In this document: piece by piece, positions 1 through 8,292 of the stretch
Position numbering within the stretch: position 1 is the stretch's first letter
Layout: every line of letters begins with the position of its first letter
Assembly: GCA_018334075.1 (NCBI GenBank)
Contig: JAGXSC010000009.1
Coordinates: 1 to 48,466, forward strand
Direction of reading: 5' to 3'
DNA from: Actinomycetota bacterium
GTDB lineage: Bacteria > Actinomycetota > Coriobacteriia > Anaerosomatales > UBA912
Length of the DNA stretch: 48,466 bases
Translations under genes and position numbers: made by a program
The notes under the pieces: generated by a model
What the model saw: only the letters and a program-made list of their open reading frames with translations
Databases searched by the model: none
Told to the model about the DNA's origin: nothing

Positions 1-1052
1 TGGGTGAGTACTGGATCGGATTCAAGGGACTGGCCGAGCGGATGGGTTGTGACGTTGTCGTGCCGCCGAAAATGACCACGCGCACGCTTGAGCTGGGCAC
101 CCGCCACAGCCCTGAGTTCGTGTGCGTCCCGTTCAAGTACAACCTCGGCAACTTCATCGAGTCCATAGAGCTTGGCGCGAACACCATAATCCAGGCGGTC
201 GGTGGTTGCCGCTTCGGCTACTACGCAGAAGTCCAAGCGGCGATATTGAAGGACCTCGGGTACGACGTGCAGTTCATCAGGCTTGACGCCGGACGCAACC
301 CGATCGATTTTATCAAAGGCTTCCGAGACAAACTCGGAGCGAACCTCTCTTTGCGCGAAGTCAAAAACGCATTTGTCTATGCGGCCAGACTCGGACTTGC
401 GATCGATGAAGTGCAGGACTACATTCGCAAAAACGGCGGCTTTCAGGTAAACCCGGGAGAGCTGGAGCAGATAGAGGTAAAAACCCTCAGGTTGCTCGTG
501 GACGCAAAGACCACGCGTGAAGTCGACGTGATACGGCAGCAGGCAAAGAGCGAACTGGCCGCAGTCGAACTCGACCGCCCCGAGCACCCCTTGCGCGTCG
601 CGGTGGTCGGAGAGATATACCTTGTGCTCGAGCCGTTTTCGAACTACGACATCGCTCGTCAGCTATCGCTAAGAGGCATTGAGGTCCACCAGCCCATGAC
701 GATCACAGAGATGATCAGTCACTCCATCAAGGGTTTCCGGCACGTGGACGAGCTGATAGCTCACTCCGGTGACTGGGTGCGGTATCACATGGGCGCACAC
801 GGAACAGAATCGGTATCCGCGTCATACAACTACATGAAGCAAGGGTTTGACGGAGTGATCCATCTCAAGCCTTTCGGCTGCATGCCCGAGGTAAGCGCGA
901 TGGCACCCATGCAGAAGCTGTCGCGAGAGCACACCTTCCCGATTTTGTTCATCAGCTACGATTCGCAGACAGCGGAAACTGGCGTGAAAACTCGTATTGA
1001 GGCATTTTGTGACATGTTGGAAATGCGCAAGAAAGGGGCAGCGCGTGTCTAA
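1..1052 (+). CDS. 2-hydroxyacyl-CoA dehydratase D-component-related protein, 5' truncated
   Basis: The reading frame is open to the window edge (first full codon at base 3), so the N-terminus is missing and the ATG at 42 is internal. The visible part resembles the activase-associated 'CoA protein activase'/2-hydroxyglutaryl-CoA dehydratase D-component family: a VGGCRFGYY cysteine segment near the start, an FSNYDIARQL segment in the middle and a FGCMPE segment near the C-terminus, where isolated cysteines are likely Fe-S ligands. It overlaps the start of the downstream ATPase activase by 8 nt, so the two are translationally coupled. Family members are Fe-S proteins paired with ASKHA activases that use ATP to drive low-potential electrons. 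The true substrate cannot be told from this window, since the upstream partner genes are missing. Confidence 0.75.
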   Translation, partial: GEYWIGFKGLAERMGCDVVVPPKMTTRTLELGTRHSPEFVCVPFKYNLGNFIESIELGANTIIQAVGGCRFGYYAEVQAAILKDLGYDVQFIRLDAGRNPIDFIKGFRDKLGANLSLREVKNAFVYAARLGLAIDEVQDYIRKNGGFQVNPGELEQIEVKTLRLLVDAKTTREVDVIRQQAKSELAAVELDRPEHPLRVAVVGEIYLVLEPFSNYDIARQLSLRGIEVHQPMTITEMISHSIKGFRHVDELIAHSGDWVRYHMGAHGTESVSASYNYMKQGFDGVIHLKPFGCMPEVSAMAPMQKLSREHTFPILFISYDSQTAETGVKTRIEAFCDMLEMRKKGAARV

Positions 1053-2007
1053 AGGCTACCTTGGCATCGACATCGGTTCAATTTCTACCAAAGGAGTCGT
1101 CATCTCGGAGGACGGCTCGATTCTTGCCAGCGCGTATCTGTGGACGGAGGGCAATCCCATCGGAGCGGTCAAACGACTGCTCGAAGAGCTGGAGGAGGGC
1201 CTGCCCGATCCGAAGTGTGAGGTCATGGCGGTCGGAACAACCGGCTCGGCACGAGAGCTGATCGGGGCTATCCTCGGCGCGCAGGCGGTAAAGAACGAAA
1301 TCACGGCGCATGCGATGGGCACACTCTCCTTGCACCCTGATGTTCGCACCATCTTCGAGATCGGCGGACAAGACAGCAAGATCATTATTTTGCGCGATGC
1401 GGTACCCGTAGACTACGCGATGAACACGCTGTGCGCCGCTGGAACCGGGTCGTTCCTGTCCTCGCAGGCCAAGAGGCTTGGTATCCCTGTAGAGCAGTTT
1501 GGTGATTACGCGCTGCGAAGCCAGCGTCCCACAAAGATCGCCGGCCGGTGCACCGTGTTCGCGGAATCCGACCTGGTTCATAAGGCTCAAATGGGCTACG
1601 CGACCGAAGATATTGTGGCTGGCCTTTGTAACGCAATCGTCAGTAACTACCTCAACAACGTGGGCAAAGGAAAGAAAATCGAGCCGCCGATTGTGTTTCA
1701 GGGCGGAGTGAGCAAGAACGTCGGTGTGGTTCAGGCATTTCGCGATGCCACTGGTCACGATGTATTTGTCGATGACTGCGGCCATCTAATGGGCGCACTG
1801 GGGATAGCATTGCTAGCGAAAGCCTCTGGCCTGGAGGAACCTTTCGACTTTTCGATACGTTCAATGTCTTTCAAGACCACAGGCGTGGAGTGCGACCGCT
1901 GCCCCAACAACTGCGAGATAGTCTGTGTACTAAAGAACGAGGAGTTTCTGGCCGGCTGGGGTAATCGCTGCGAGACCGGTTTAGAGCAGGCGAAACAAGC
2001 CCGCTAA
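1045..2007 (+). CDS. Acyl-CoA dehydratase activase (BadF/BadG/HgdC ASKHA ATPase)
   Basis: A 320-residue ATPase of the BcrAD/BadFG family. These homodimeric [4Fe-4S] proteins use ATP hydrolysis to inject an electron into 2-hydroxyacyl-CoA dehydratases or related reductases. Seen: the N-terminal phosphate motif GIDIGSISTKG, GGQDSKII, the adenosine motif AAGTGSF, and GRCTVFAESD, whose cysteine is the usual cluster ligand at the dimer interface; AAGTGSF is preceded by a second cysteine (NTLCAAGTG). An extra C-terminal ECDRCPNNCEIVC segment has four cysteines and could hold another metal site. I chose the GTG at 1045, overlapping the upstream stop, because GAAAGGGG lies just before it; the longer frame from 997 would overlap the preceding gene by 56 nt. 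It likely works with the gene at 1-1052. Confidence 0.87.
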   Translation: MSKGYLGIDIGSISTKGVVISEDGSILASAYLWTEGNPIGAVKRLLEELEEGLPDPKCEVMAVGTTGSARELIGAILGAQAVKNEITAHAMGTLSLHPDVRTIFEIGGQDSKIIILRDAVPVDYAMNTLCAAGTGSFLSSQAKRLGIPVEQFGDYALRSQRPTKIAGRCTVFAESDLVHKAQMGYATEDIVAGLCNAIVSNYLNNVGKGKKIEPPIVFQGGVSKNVGVVQAFRDATGHDVFVDDCGHLMGALGIALLAKASGLEEPFDFSIRSMSFKTTGVECDRCPNNCEIVCVLKNEEFLAGWGNRCETGLEQAKQAR

Positions 2008-2016
2008 AAACTTTTT

Positions 2017-2065
2017 CTTGAGTGTTAGGACTTTGCCGGTTATTGTACTTGGTCAACCACTCAAG
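2017..2065 (+). promoter_or_regulatory. 8-bp inverted repeat whose right arm abuts the RBS of the next gene
   Basis: CTTGAGTG (2017-2024) and CACTCAAG (2058-2065) are perfect complements separated by 33 nt. The right arm runs into the Shine-Dalgarno AAGGAGGT of the gene at 2077. Folded in mRNA, the stem would partly hide that ribosome binding site, so it could act as a translational control or processing element between the activase gene and the oxidoreductase operon. The structure is read by eye; its function is inference. Confidence 0.4.
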
Positions 2066-2076
2066 GAGGTAAGTGC

Positions 2077-2655
2077 ATGGAAGCATATAAGGTGCTGCCT
2101 GGTCCCGAGGGCTACTTGCCGCCCGCTGCAGTTCTGCACGGGGTGCGAATGCCCGAGGTGGGCGAGGCGATCGTAGAGGGCGAATGTGTTCCAGTCGAAG
2201 TGGCGGTCCGGCTGATGGCGAGCAAGCTCGTCTCGGCGAAAAACCCCACATTCTTCCCGGGGCCACTGTTGCTCTGGAAGACCACCGAGTACGCGCTTGA
2301 GCGCGGGCGACTCATCCGGGAGATCGCTGCCGAGGTAAACGCCAAGGTTATCCCGATGCCCGACTACCGGCCGAAATATCCGATGATCAATCCGGAGGTC
2401 GAGATCAATCCGAACCACCCCAACCTCACGATCTGGCACAACAAGATCGATGTCGGGGTCTTCATCGGAGTTCACTGTCACCAGGCGAACCTCGCCCTAA
2501 AGATCATTCGTGGCGGCACTGACTGTTTCACGATGGCTCTTTGCGCCGAGGACGGGCACGAGGAAGCCAACGCCTCCTTGCGTGACGCCAACAACGACGC
2601 ACTGAAAATGGTACTCTCTGCCGTTAGAGAGCTAAAAAGCCAGGGAGGAGAGTAG
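2077..2655 (+). CDS. CO dehydrogenase/acetyl-CoA synthase epsilon-subunit-like (CdhB family) protein
   Basis: A 192-residue soluble protein with a strong RBS (AAGGAGGT, 2063-2070) and only 4 nt before the next gene, so it is the first gene of the oxidoreductase operon. Its layout recalls the CO dehydrogenase beta/ACS epsilon family (CdhB): an N-terminal VAVRLMASKLVSAKNPTFFPGP segment cut by the family's typical 'pick up the protein and store it' Rossmann-like pattern, then VGVFIGVHCHQANLALKIIR and a C-terminal helix. In methanogens CdhB binds the CODH alpha subunit, and a role in FAD binding has been suggested. No CODH catalytic gene is in the window; linkage here to a 2-oxoacid:ferredoxin oxidoreductase suggests an accessory role with that enzyme. 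Family assignment is from memory of such gene neighbourhoods and is moderate. Confidence 0.5.
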   Translation: MEAYKVLPGPEGYLPPAAVLHGVRMPEVGEAIVEGECVPVEVAVRLMASKLVSAKNPTFFPGPLLLWKTTEYALERGRLIREIAAEVNAKVIPMPDYRPKYPMINPEVEINPNHPNLTIWHNKIDVGVFIGVHCHQANLALKIIRGGTDCFTMALCAEDGHEEANASLRDANNDALKMVLSAVRELKSQGGE

Positions 2656-2659
2656 CCAG

Positions 2660-3823
2660 ATGACACGACCAAAGCCAGAACTCAAGGAAGTCTCCGCCTC
2701 TTACATGCTCTTCGAGGCCGAGCGTGAGGAGCGCTTTATCACCGGAAGCGAGGCTGTGCGCGAGGCTGTGCGCCGAGCCAACATCGACCTCGCGATCTCG
2801 TATCCGATCACTCCACAAAGCGAAAGCATGCACCTGGTAGGCGACTTGTACGCGGAAGGCTACGTCAAGGAGTACTTCCGGGGCGAAAACGAATTCGCGG
2901 TCATGTCGCAGGTGGCAGGCGCCGCGATGGCCGGCGTGAGAACTTTCACCGCGACATGCGGTCCAGGAACCCTTAGGGCATTCGAGAACTTCCCGACGTG
3001 GGTCGGCTCACGGTTGCCGGTAGTCATGGCTTTCATGACCAGAGGCATCAACGCGCCTTTGACGATACAGCCAGACACTATCGAGATGGCGTTTCTGCTC
3101 GACACCGGCATGATCATGCTCCATGCCGAAAACGCCCAGGAGCTCTACGATTACCTGCTCTTTAGCTTTGAAGTCGCCGAGCAGACCACCGTACACATCC
3201 CTATCGGCGTTTTTGTCGACGGCTTTTTCGTCACCCACACCAGCCAGAAGGTCAGCGTGGTAAAGGAGGACGTGAAGCTCAAGGGGTACAATCCGGGCCT
3301 GTCCCCCGTTCCTCACATCGACATGGAGACCCCGCCATTTCGCCTGATGCGCGATCCGTTCGTGATGAAGAGTAACTTCATCAGCTACGCGGCGCACGCA
3401 AGCTGGCAGCAGGAGACTATGGCCGCCGCAACTCGCGCGAAGAAGCACATCAACAAGTACCTCGGCGGCTTGATCGATCAGGAGAACCCGGACGCAAAGA
3501 TCCAGATAGTCGCTTGCGGTACTGCTGTCGCGCAGTCGCGTGAGGCAATCACTCTCCTGAAAGAAGAAGGCATCGAAGCGGGCCTCATCAAGGTCAAGTG
3601 TCTCCGCCCCTTCCCTGCCGAAGAGATCCGCGCCGCGCTTGCCAACGCCGAGACGATCGTGATTCCAGAGTTCAACCGGGTAGGATGGCTTGCCCGCGAG
3701 GTCGCTTCCGTGATTCCCGACAACGACAGGATCGTTTTAGGCCCACGGGTTTATGGTGGTATGACCATGCCGCCGCAAGTCATAGTACAGGTTGTAAAAG
3801 ACAGAAGCCTGGTGGGCGTCTAA
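2660..3823 (+). CDS. 2-oxoacid:ferredoxin oxidoreductase, alpha subunit (PorA-like)
   Basis: A 387-residue alpha subunit of the pyruvate/2-ketoisovalerate ferredoxin oxidoreductase superfamily, which oxidatively decarboxylates 2-oxoacids to acyl-CoA and passes electrons to ferredoxin. Seen: the domain I signature SYPITPQS near residue 55, the EYFRGENEFA segment holding the catalytic glutamate that activates TPP, TCGPGTLRAFEN, and a C-terminal transketolase-C-like domain (KVKCLRPFP, PEFNRVGWL). RBS GGGAGGAG precedes the ATG at 2660. The gene order CdhB-like, alpha, beta, gamma, delta has close spacing, so one complex is expected. Substrate (pyruvate, 2-oxoglutarate or branched-chain oxoacids) is not decided by sequence; PorA is the closest reading. 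Confidence 0.85.
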   Translation: MTRPKPELKEVSASYMLFEAEREERFITGSEAVREAVRRANIDLAISYPITPQSESMHLVGDLYAEGYVKEYFRGENEFAVMSQVAGAAMAGVRTFTATCGPGTLRAFENFPTWVGSRLPVVMAFMTRGINAPLTIQPDTIEMAFLLDTGMIMLHAENAQELYDYLLFSFEVAEQTTVHIPIGVFVDGFFVTHTSQKVSVVKEDVKLKGYNPGLSPVPHIDMETPPFRLMRDPFVMKSNFISYAAHASWQQETMAAATRAKKHINKYLGGLIDQENPDAKIQIVACGTAVAQSREAITLLKEEGIEAGLIKVKCLRPFPAEEIRAALANAETIVIPEFNRVGWLAREVASVIPDNDRIVLGPRVYGGMTMPPQVIVQVVKDRSLVGV

Positions 3824-3862
3824 CTCGAGTTCCCGGCAGACAGGTATAATTGGAGGCACTAA

Positions 3863-4723
3863 ATGTCCCTTGAGATCACTAAAATCAATCCACACTTCGA
3901 AGATGTGATGCCTGCGGAGTACAAGGACCTCGTTGAGAACGGTCCGTTCGGAAACCCGAAAGGCGTCGGTGACCTCGGCAGCTTCAAGGAGCTTATCGAG
4001 GAGCACCCGCTGTGCGCAGGCTGCAACCTCGCATTGGCGCTGCGTCTTGTCATCGCTTCGCTCCCCAATCCGGAGGACACGATCATCGTTGGTTCCACCG
4101 GATGTAACAGCTTGGCATACACGCAGCTTGCGCTTCACAACGTTCACTCGCTTTTCGGCAACCAGAACGCCGTGGCAACCGGACTGAAGCGCGCTCTGAC
4201 CCTGAGGTTCCCTGACAAGGTCAAGGATGTCATCGTCATGGCCGGAGACGGCGCGACTGCCGACATCGGACTCGATATGACGCTGCACTCATGGTTCCGC
4301 GGCGAGAACATCACGACCGTCATGTTCGACAACGAGCTTTACGCGAATACCGGCGGCCAGGAAAGCGGCATGAGCTTGCCGGGTGCGGTTCTCAACATGG
4401 CCCCGACCGGCAAGAAATTCAACAAGGTCAACATGTTTGATCTGGCGGTCGCCTCCGATTGCGCGTATGTGGCACTGGTCTCGACAGCAAAGCCCAGGCA
4501 GATTGGCAAGTGCTTCGAAAAAGCGGTGCGCATCGCCCGGGAGGTCGGTCCGACCTACGTGCAAATACACACCCCTTGCCCGACAAACATGAAGATCAAG
4601 CCTTCCGAGGGTCTGAACTTCGCCAAGGAACGCCTCAAGACCGACTACGCATTCCGCGAGCATATCTCCAAGGAAGCCGAAGAGTACCTGAAAGTCACTG
4701 ATTCCGCGGAGGTGACCTCGTGA
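3863..4723 (+). CDS. 2-oxoacid:ferredoxin oxidoreductase, beta (TPP-binding) subunit (PorB-like)
   Basis: A 286-residue thiamine-diphosphate subunit. Seen: CAGCNLAL near residue 50 (cluster-binding CxxC), STGCNSL, the TPP/Mg motif AGDGATADIG followed by FDNELYANTGGQ, and a further cysteine in HTPCPTN near residue 235, which together match the four cysteines of the proximal [4Fe-4S] cluster in PorB. RBS TGGAGG at 3851 precedes the ATG. It ends with GTGA overlap into the gamma gene, so beta and gamma are coupled. Works with the alpha, gamma and ferredoxin-like delta subunits encoded on either side. Confidence 0.88.
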   Translation: MSLEITKINPHFEDVMPAEYKDLVENGPFGNPKGVGDLGSFKELIEEHPLCAGCNLALALRLVIASLPNPEDTIIVGSTGCNSLAYTQLALHNVHSLFGNQNAVATGLKRALTLRFPDKVKDVIVMAGDGATADIGLDMTLHSWFRGENITTVMFDNELYANTGGQESGMSLPGAVLNMAPTGKKFNKVNMFDLAVASDCAYVALVSTAKPRQIGKCFEKAVRIAREVGPTYVQIHTPCPTNMKIKPSEGLNFAKERLKTDYAFREHISKEAEEYLKVTDSAEVTS

Positions 4724-5400
4724 CAAGGAAATACGTCAGAATGTCCGGTCTTGGCGGACAAGGAGTCGTGACCGCCGCCAGCATCCTTGGGAGCGCCGCG
4801 GTGCTTGACGGCAAGAACGTCATCGTCAACCCCTTCTTCGGCGCCGAGAAAAGACTTGCGCCGGCCGAGAGCTACGTACGGATCTCCGATGAGAGCATCT
4901 TCGACTCAGGCGAGATCCTCTATCCCGACATCATCATGGTCTTCCACCCCGACGTAATCCTGCAGGGCAAGTCGTACACCATGCCCTTTTTCTCCGGAAT
5001 CAAAAGGGATGGCGTCATCGTGGTCAACTCTGCCTCCGAGCTGAGTTTTACCGATGACGAGAACCATCGCCTCGCCGAGCTCAATGTTTCTGTTCACTTC
5101 TTCCCTGCGACCGATACAGCTCGCGAGATCGCGGGCACGGAACTTGCCACAAACGTTGCGATGCTCGGCGCTCTTCTGGGAGTGACCGGCCTCGTGAGCT
5201 ACGACTCAGTCGAAACCTCCCTGCGCCAGCGCTTCGGCGGCAAGGCCAAGTTTGTCGCTTCCGGAACCACGGCTGCACTCGATGACGCCGTGAAAAAGCA
5301 GTACGACAAGATCGAGAAGCTTCTTGATAGCAACAGCAAAGTCTTGAAGGTGTCGTACGACCGCGCTATGAGCTCCGTGGCCGCGGCCACGGGCGCCTAA
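4720..5400 (+). CDS. 2-oxoacid:ferredoxin oxidoreductase, gamma subunit (PorG-like)
   Basis: A 226-residue gamma subunit: MSGLGGQGVVTAA near the N-terminus is the family's glycine-rich signature, followed by PFFGAEKRLAPAESYVRIS. The GTG start overlaps the beta stop (GTGA) and is preceded by GCGGAGGTG. The gamma domain forms part of the CoA-binding face of the complex in related enzymes. The last 60 residues (VKKQYDKIEKLLDSNSKVLK onward) form a charged helix beyond the core domain and may be a subunit-contact tail. Confidence 0.85.
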   Translation: MTRKYVRMSGLGGQGVVTAASILGSAAVLDGKNVIVNPFFGAEKRLAPAESYVRISDESIFDSGEILYPDIIMVFHPDVILQGKSYTMPFFSGIKRDGVIVVNSASELSFTDDENHRLAELNVSVHFFPATDTAREIAGTELATNVAMLGALLGVTGLVSYDSVETSLRQRFGGKAKFVASGTTAALDDAVKKQYDKIEKLLDSNSKVLKVSYDRAMSSVAAATGA

Positions 5401-5419
5401 CCTGAGAAGGAGTCGATGA

Positions 5420-5656
5420 ATGTACTCAGCCGGTTTCGTTGATGAAAGCAAGTGTGTCGGCTGCAGGCTGTGCACTCAGGTGTGCCCCGAGCCCAATGCC
5501 GTCCGATTTCTTGCAAGCAGAAAGAAAAGCTTTGTAGTGGCCGCCAGATGCAAAGGCTGTGGCCTTTGTGCGGTAATGTGCCCCAAGCAGGCGATAGAGG
5601 TTCGTCAGATAACGATGGCCGAAGTCAACGCCTGCGAAGTTTCCTGCATGGAGTAA
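5420..5656 (+). CDS. 2[4Fe-4S] ferredoxin-like delta subunit (PorD-like)
   Basis: A 78-residue protein with two complete four-cysteine clusters: CVGCRLCTQVCPEP (residues 12-25) and CKGCGLCAVMCPKQ (residues 43-56), the pattern of 8Fe-8S ferredoxins. RBS GAGAAGGAG precedes the ATG. It lies 19 nt after the gamma gene and is the last gene of the operon; a strong hairpin follows. It probably relays electrons from the beta-subunit cluster to free ferredoxin. Two further C-terminal cysteines (NACEVSC) are not part of the clusters. Confidence 0.88.
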   Translation: MYSAGFVDESKCVGCRLCTQVCPEPNAVRFLASRKKSFVVAARCKGCGLCAVMCPKQAIEVRQITMAEVNACEVSCME

Positions 5657-5667
5657 GCGTTGGTAAG

Positions 5668-5734
5668 GGGGGCTCGCCTGATCGATCGGCCTGGGTCGCT
5701 TGATCAGCCCAGGAAGCGGCGTATGCGAGCCCCC
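5668..5734. terminator. Nested bidirectional hairpin between the oxidoreductase operon and ppcA
   Basis: Outer arms GGGGGCTCGC (5668-5677) and GCGAGCCCCC (5725-5734) are perfect 10-bp complements. An inner stem, CCTGGG (5690-5695) with CCCAGG (5708-5713), lies within the loop. The right arms fall inside the last codons of the convergent PEP carboxylase gene and the inner loop contains its stop codon (5704-5706). No long U-tract follows on either strand, so Rho-independent activity is likely but not certain; it may instead stabilise both 3' ends. Confidence 0.55.
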
Positions 5735-7164
5735 TGCACCACGAGATCGGTGACCTGCTGTTCTCGGCCGGCTTGCCTGGCAGCCGCAATCGCGCGCACC
5801 ACCTCGAGATGCGCCTCGTTCGGTACCCAATCATGTCCAAGCCGGTGCACAGCCGAGCGCAACCCATCGCTTGCATAGGGACCGTCGAGATCGCAGTAGA
5901 CAAGCGCATCGGCGATCATCGCATCGAAAGAGGGTAGCGCTTCGCGCAAGTAGCTGACATCATCGCTGCTCAGCGCCTCAAAGCCCAGCAGCTCCGGCGG
6001 CATGCCCGCAGAGTGCAGCGCGCAAGTAAAGCCTATAGCCCGCGGCAAAGTAAGTCCTTCTACTTGGCGCGCATAGCCGAAGAGCCCCACGTGCAGCTTC
6101 CTCGCCCTCCTTTGTGGCATGAAGCGAGCCAGGGCATTGATGGTGTCCGCGAGCTCGACAACCCTAAGGCGATAGGCCTCACTCGAGCGCTCAATCACGG
6201 GCATCGCGCGCTCAGTGTCGACAGGCGGCGCCAGTCCGATCTCTCGGGCCTTCAAAAGCTCGATGGCCGCTCTAACCTCATCAACCGGGTAGTCGAACTT
6301 GAATGCCGACTGAATGGTGAACGTTACCACGCTCGGGTAATCTTCTCCGATGCGCTGCGCGGTCCGAGGAGTAAGTCCGCCTCGGAAGGGAGCCGAGCCC
6401 ATGCCGAGAATCGGATGCAGGCGCACTCCGATGCGACTTGCGAGCTCCTGAAGCCGATAGAGCGCGATCTTGTTGGAAAGAGCCGCCGAGACGAAGCCGT
6501 AGTTCATCGCGGTGTCAGAGCGAGCGAGAAACACGCGTTGATCGACGATTTCCTTATTCCCAAGGTACTGCTCGACTATCTCCGCGGCAGAAAGCATGCT
6601 GGGCAGGTCCTCGAAGAGCGGAATGACGTCTACGTGATCGGGGGAAAAGTCGCCGATCCACTCGGCGATGCTGATGTCATCGTCGCTGAAGCGAAGCTTC
6701 TGGCGCCCGGCGATAAAATCTCGATAGTAACGGTAGACACGCTCGATGCACTTCGCGGACGTGGTCATCGGCAGGATGACCTCGAATATGGGCGACACCT
6801 CCCGGTCGTAGAAAAGCCTGGCCGCGTCGTGCGAGCGAGGAATGCTCTCCAGCGTCTCTAGCAGGATCTTGGCCTCGGTCGTCTCGACTGTCGGGTTGGG
6901 CACACGTAAGGTCAGCCGAAGATCTTCGCCAAGCACGTTCTCACGAAAGTAGTCCTCGTAGAATGAGAGCAGCTTTTTGACGACATAGGTGTCGATCTCC
7001 TTGCCCTCGGCATCCCACATCTGCTCGTCGCAGCCAAGGTGTGAGTAGGCGTAAAAGGCCTCTCGGATTTCATCCTCCCCCGCCAGCACCGATGAGGACG
7101 CAAAGAACGGGACCGCCGCGTTGTCCGGATGCTGAGTGCTCATACATCTAGGTATTCTCACCAT
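5704..7164 (-). CDS. ppcA: Phosphoenolpyruvate carboxylase, archaeal type
   Basis: A 486-residue enzyme that converts PEP and bicarbonate to oxaloacetate and phosphate. The N-terminal CMSTQHPDN is the hallmark of the short archaeal-type PEPC (about 480-530 residues, against about 900 for the bacterial form). Further conserved stretches are GCDEQMWDAEGKEIDTYVV, VILPMTTS, FLARSDTAMNYG and the substrate region GMGSAPFRGGL. AGGTGG lies 5 nt before the ATG. It is the last gene of a three-gene operon with a P-type ATPase and a lipoprotein (11-nt gap). The archaeal form is found in a scattering of bacteria, mostly anaerobes, consistent with old lateral transfer. The likely role is anaplerotic carbon fixation. 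Confidence 0.93.
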   Translation of the reverse strand: MVRIPRCMSTQHPDNAAVPFFASSSVLAGEDEIREAFYAYSHLGCDEQMWDAEGKEIDTYVVKKLLSFYEDYFRENVLGEDLRLTLRVPNPTVETTEAKILLETLESIPRSHDAARLFYDREVSPIFEVILPMTTSAKCIERVYRYYRDFIAGRQKLRFSDDDISIAEWIGDFSPDHVDVIPLFEDLPSMLSAAEIVEQYLGNKEIVDQRVFLARSDTAMNYGFVSAALSNKIALYRLQELASRIGVRLHPILGMGSAPFRGGLTPRTAQRIGEDYPSVVTFTIQSAFKFDYPVDEVRAAIELLKAREIGLAPPVDTERAMPVIERSSEAYRLRVVELADTINALARFMPQRRARKLHVGLFGYARQVEGLTLPRAIGFTCALHSAGMPPELLGFEALSSDDVSYLREALPSFDAMIADALVYCDLDGPYASDGLRSAVHRLGHDWVPNEAHLEVVRAIAAARQAGREQQVTDLVVQGARIRRFLG

Positions 7165-7175
7165 ATTCCACCTGC

Positions 7176-8288
7176 CTAAACGTCATTTGCTAAGCCACGA
7201 GACAGGCCATAGCGATCGGTCTGCCTCTCCCTGATGCGCTTGACTGTCTCGACGTAGCTTCGCTGTCGGTCCAGAAGCTCATTATGAACGTGTACCGCGG
7301 CGTTATGCTCCTCAACAAGACGATTGTGTCGTGGCACCAGCTCGTTGAATCCCGCTACGCTCCCCTCGGCGGAGAACTCCTCCATCCGACGCCTCAGGTC
7401 GGCGACTTCGCGCTCCCTGTCCTTTAGAGCCATCTCCGAGGATTGCGCTTGCTCGCTCAATGTCGCGGCTTGCGCCAAAGACACCTCAAAAGTCTTGCGG
7501 ATGGCGTCTACCTCGCGCCCGGAGCCATACGCGCGCGTTCCCTCGCCTATCCTGATCACGTCCGGCTCGGAAGTCAATTGTTGCCCACCGACCAGCTCCT
7601 CGGGTACGAAGCCGATGAGCGAGGGCGCGGTCATTTCGACATACATGTAGCCACTGCTTTTGTAGCTCTCGCCATCGCCCCTGATGCCGAGAGCTACGTG
7701 TCGTTCCGGCGTGAAGAGCAAGAGTGCGACGTCGTAGCCTTCACGCGCAAGAAGCGCCGCGGCCAGCAGGGACTTGTCATCGCAATCTCCGGCCATGTCG
7801 ACGACAGTTTCTATCGGGAACTTCGGCTCGAGGTTTACAGGATCCGTCCTGTACTCCAGCGCCTGGGCAAAAGAGATGATGAGCTCCGCATATCGATCGT
7901 CATCGAGCCCGAGCGACTCGCGCAAGGCGCGCAGGCGCGACAGGAGGCCATCGTAGAGCGGATCCTGCTGCGGATCGTCGATAAACGCCCTGAAGTACCC
8001 AGAGGCCCAATCGCTCTGCTGTTTGTCGCGATCCACAAAAATCGCGGACTTTTGCGCTTCTCTCGCGCCATGGTACACCGCTGAGTCAACGGGGATCTCG
8101 ATCCTGTGCTTGGCACCCTCAAAGCGCCACTCGATCGCCACAGGGGGCATCGGAGGGCTTTCGGCCTTGGGGGTGATGCTCGGGTAGATAACGCCCTCCG
8201 AAAACGGCAGATGGGCAGCAATCTGCTGGCACCCTGTCAACACCAACAGGGTGGCGCACATACAGAGTGCCAGCGCTTTTCCAAGCAT
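7176..8288 (-). CDS. Predicted lipoprotein with transglutaminase-like domain and C-terminal coiled coil
   Basis: A 370-residue protein. The first 20 residues are a signal peptide ending in the lipobox LTGC, so it should be anchored outside the membrane. Residues about 160-215 carry MAGDCDDKSLLAAALL then a histidine (TPERHVALG), the Cys-His layout of bacterial transglutaminase-like cysteine proteases. Residues about 270-360 are rich in charged heptads (ALKDREREVADLRRRMEEF) and are likely coiled coil. It starts 4 nt after the stop of the upstream ATPase and ends 11 nt before ppcA. Function is unknown; a cell-envelope processing or scaffolding role is a guess. Confidence 0.75.
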   Translation of the reverse strand: MLGKALALCMCATLLVLTGCQQIAAHLPFSEGVIYPSITPKAESPPMPPVAIEWRFEGAKHRIEIPVDSAVYHGAREAQKSAIFVDRDKQQSDWASGYFRAFIDDPQQDPLYDGLLSRLRALRESLGLDDDRYAELIISFAQALEYRTDPVNLEPKFPIETVVDMAGDCDDKSLLAAALLAREGYDVALLLFTPERHVALGIRGDGESYKSSGYMYVEMTAPSLIGFVPEELVGGQQLTSEPDVIRIGEGTRAYGSGREVDAIRKTFEVSLAQAATLSEQAQSSEMALKDREREVADLRRRMEEFSAEGSVAGFNELVPRHNRLVEEHNAAVHVHNELLDRQRSYVETVKRIRERQTDRYGLSRGLANDV

Positions 8289-8292
8289 AAGG

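Noticed and set aside
3845-3850. TATAAT before the PorB-like gene as an internal promoter
   Set aside because: It lies directly before the RBS and would leave a leader of only a few bases; no -35 seen.
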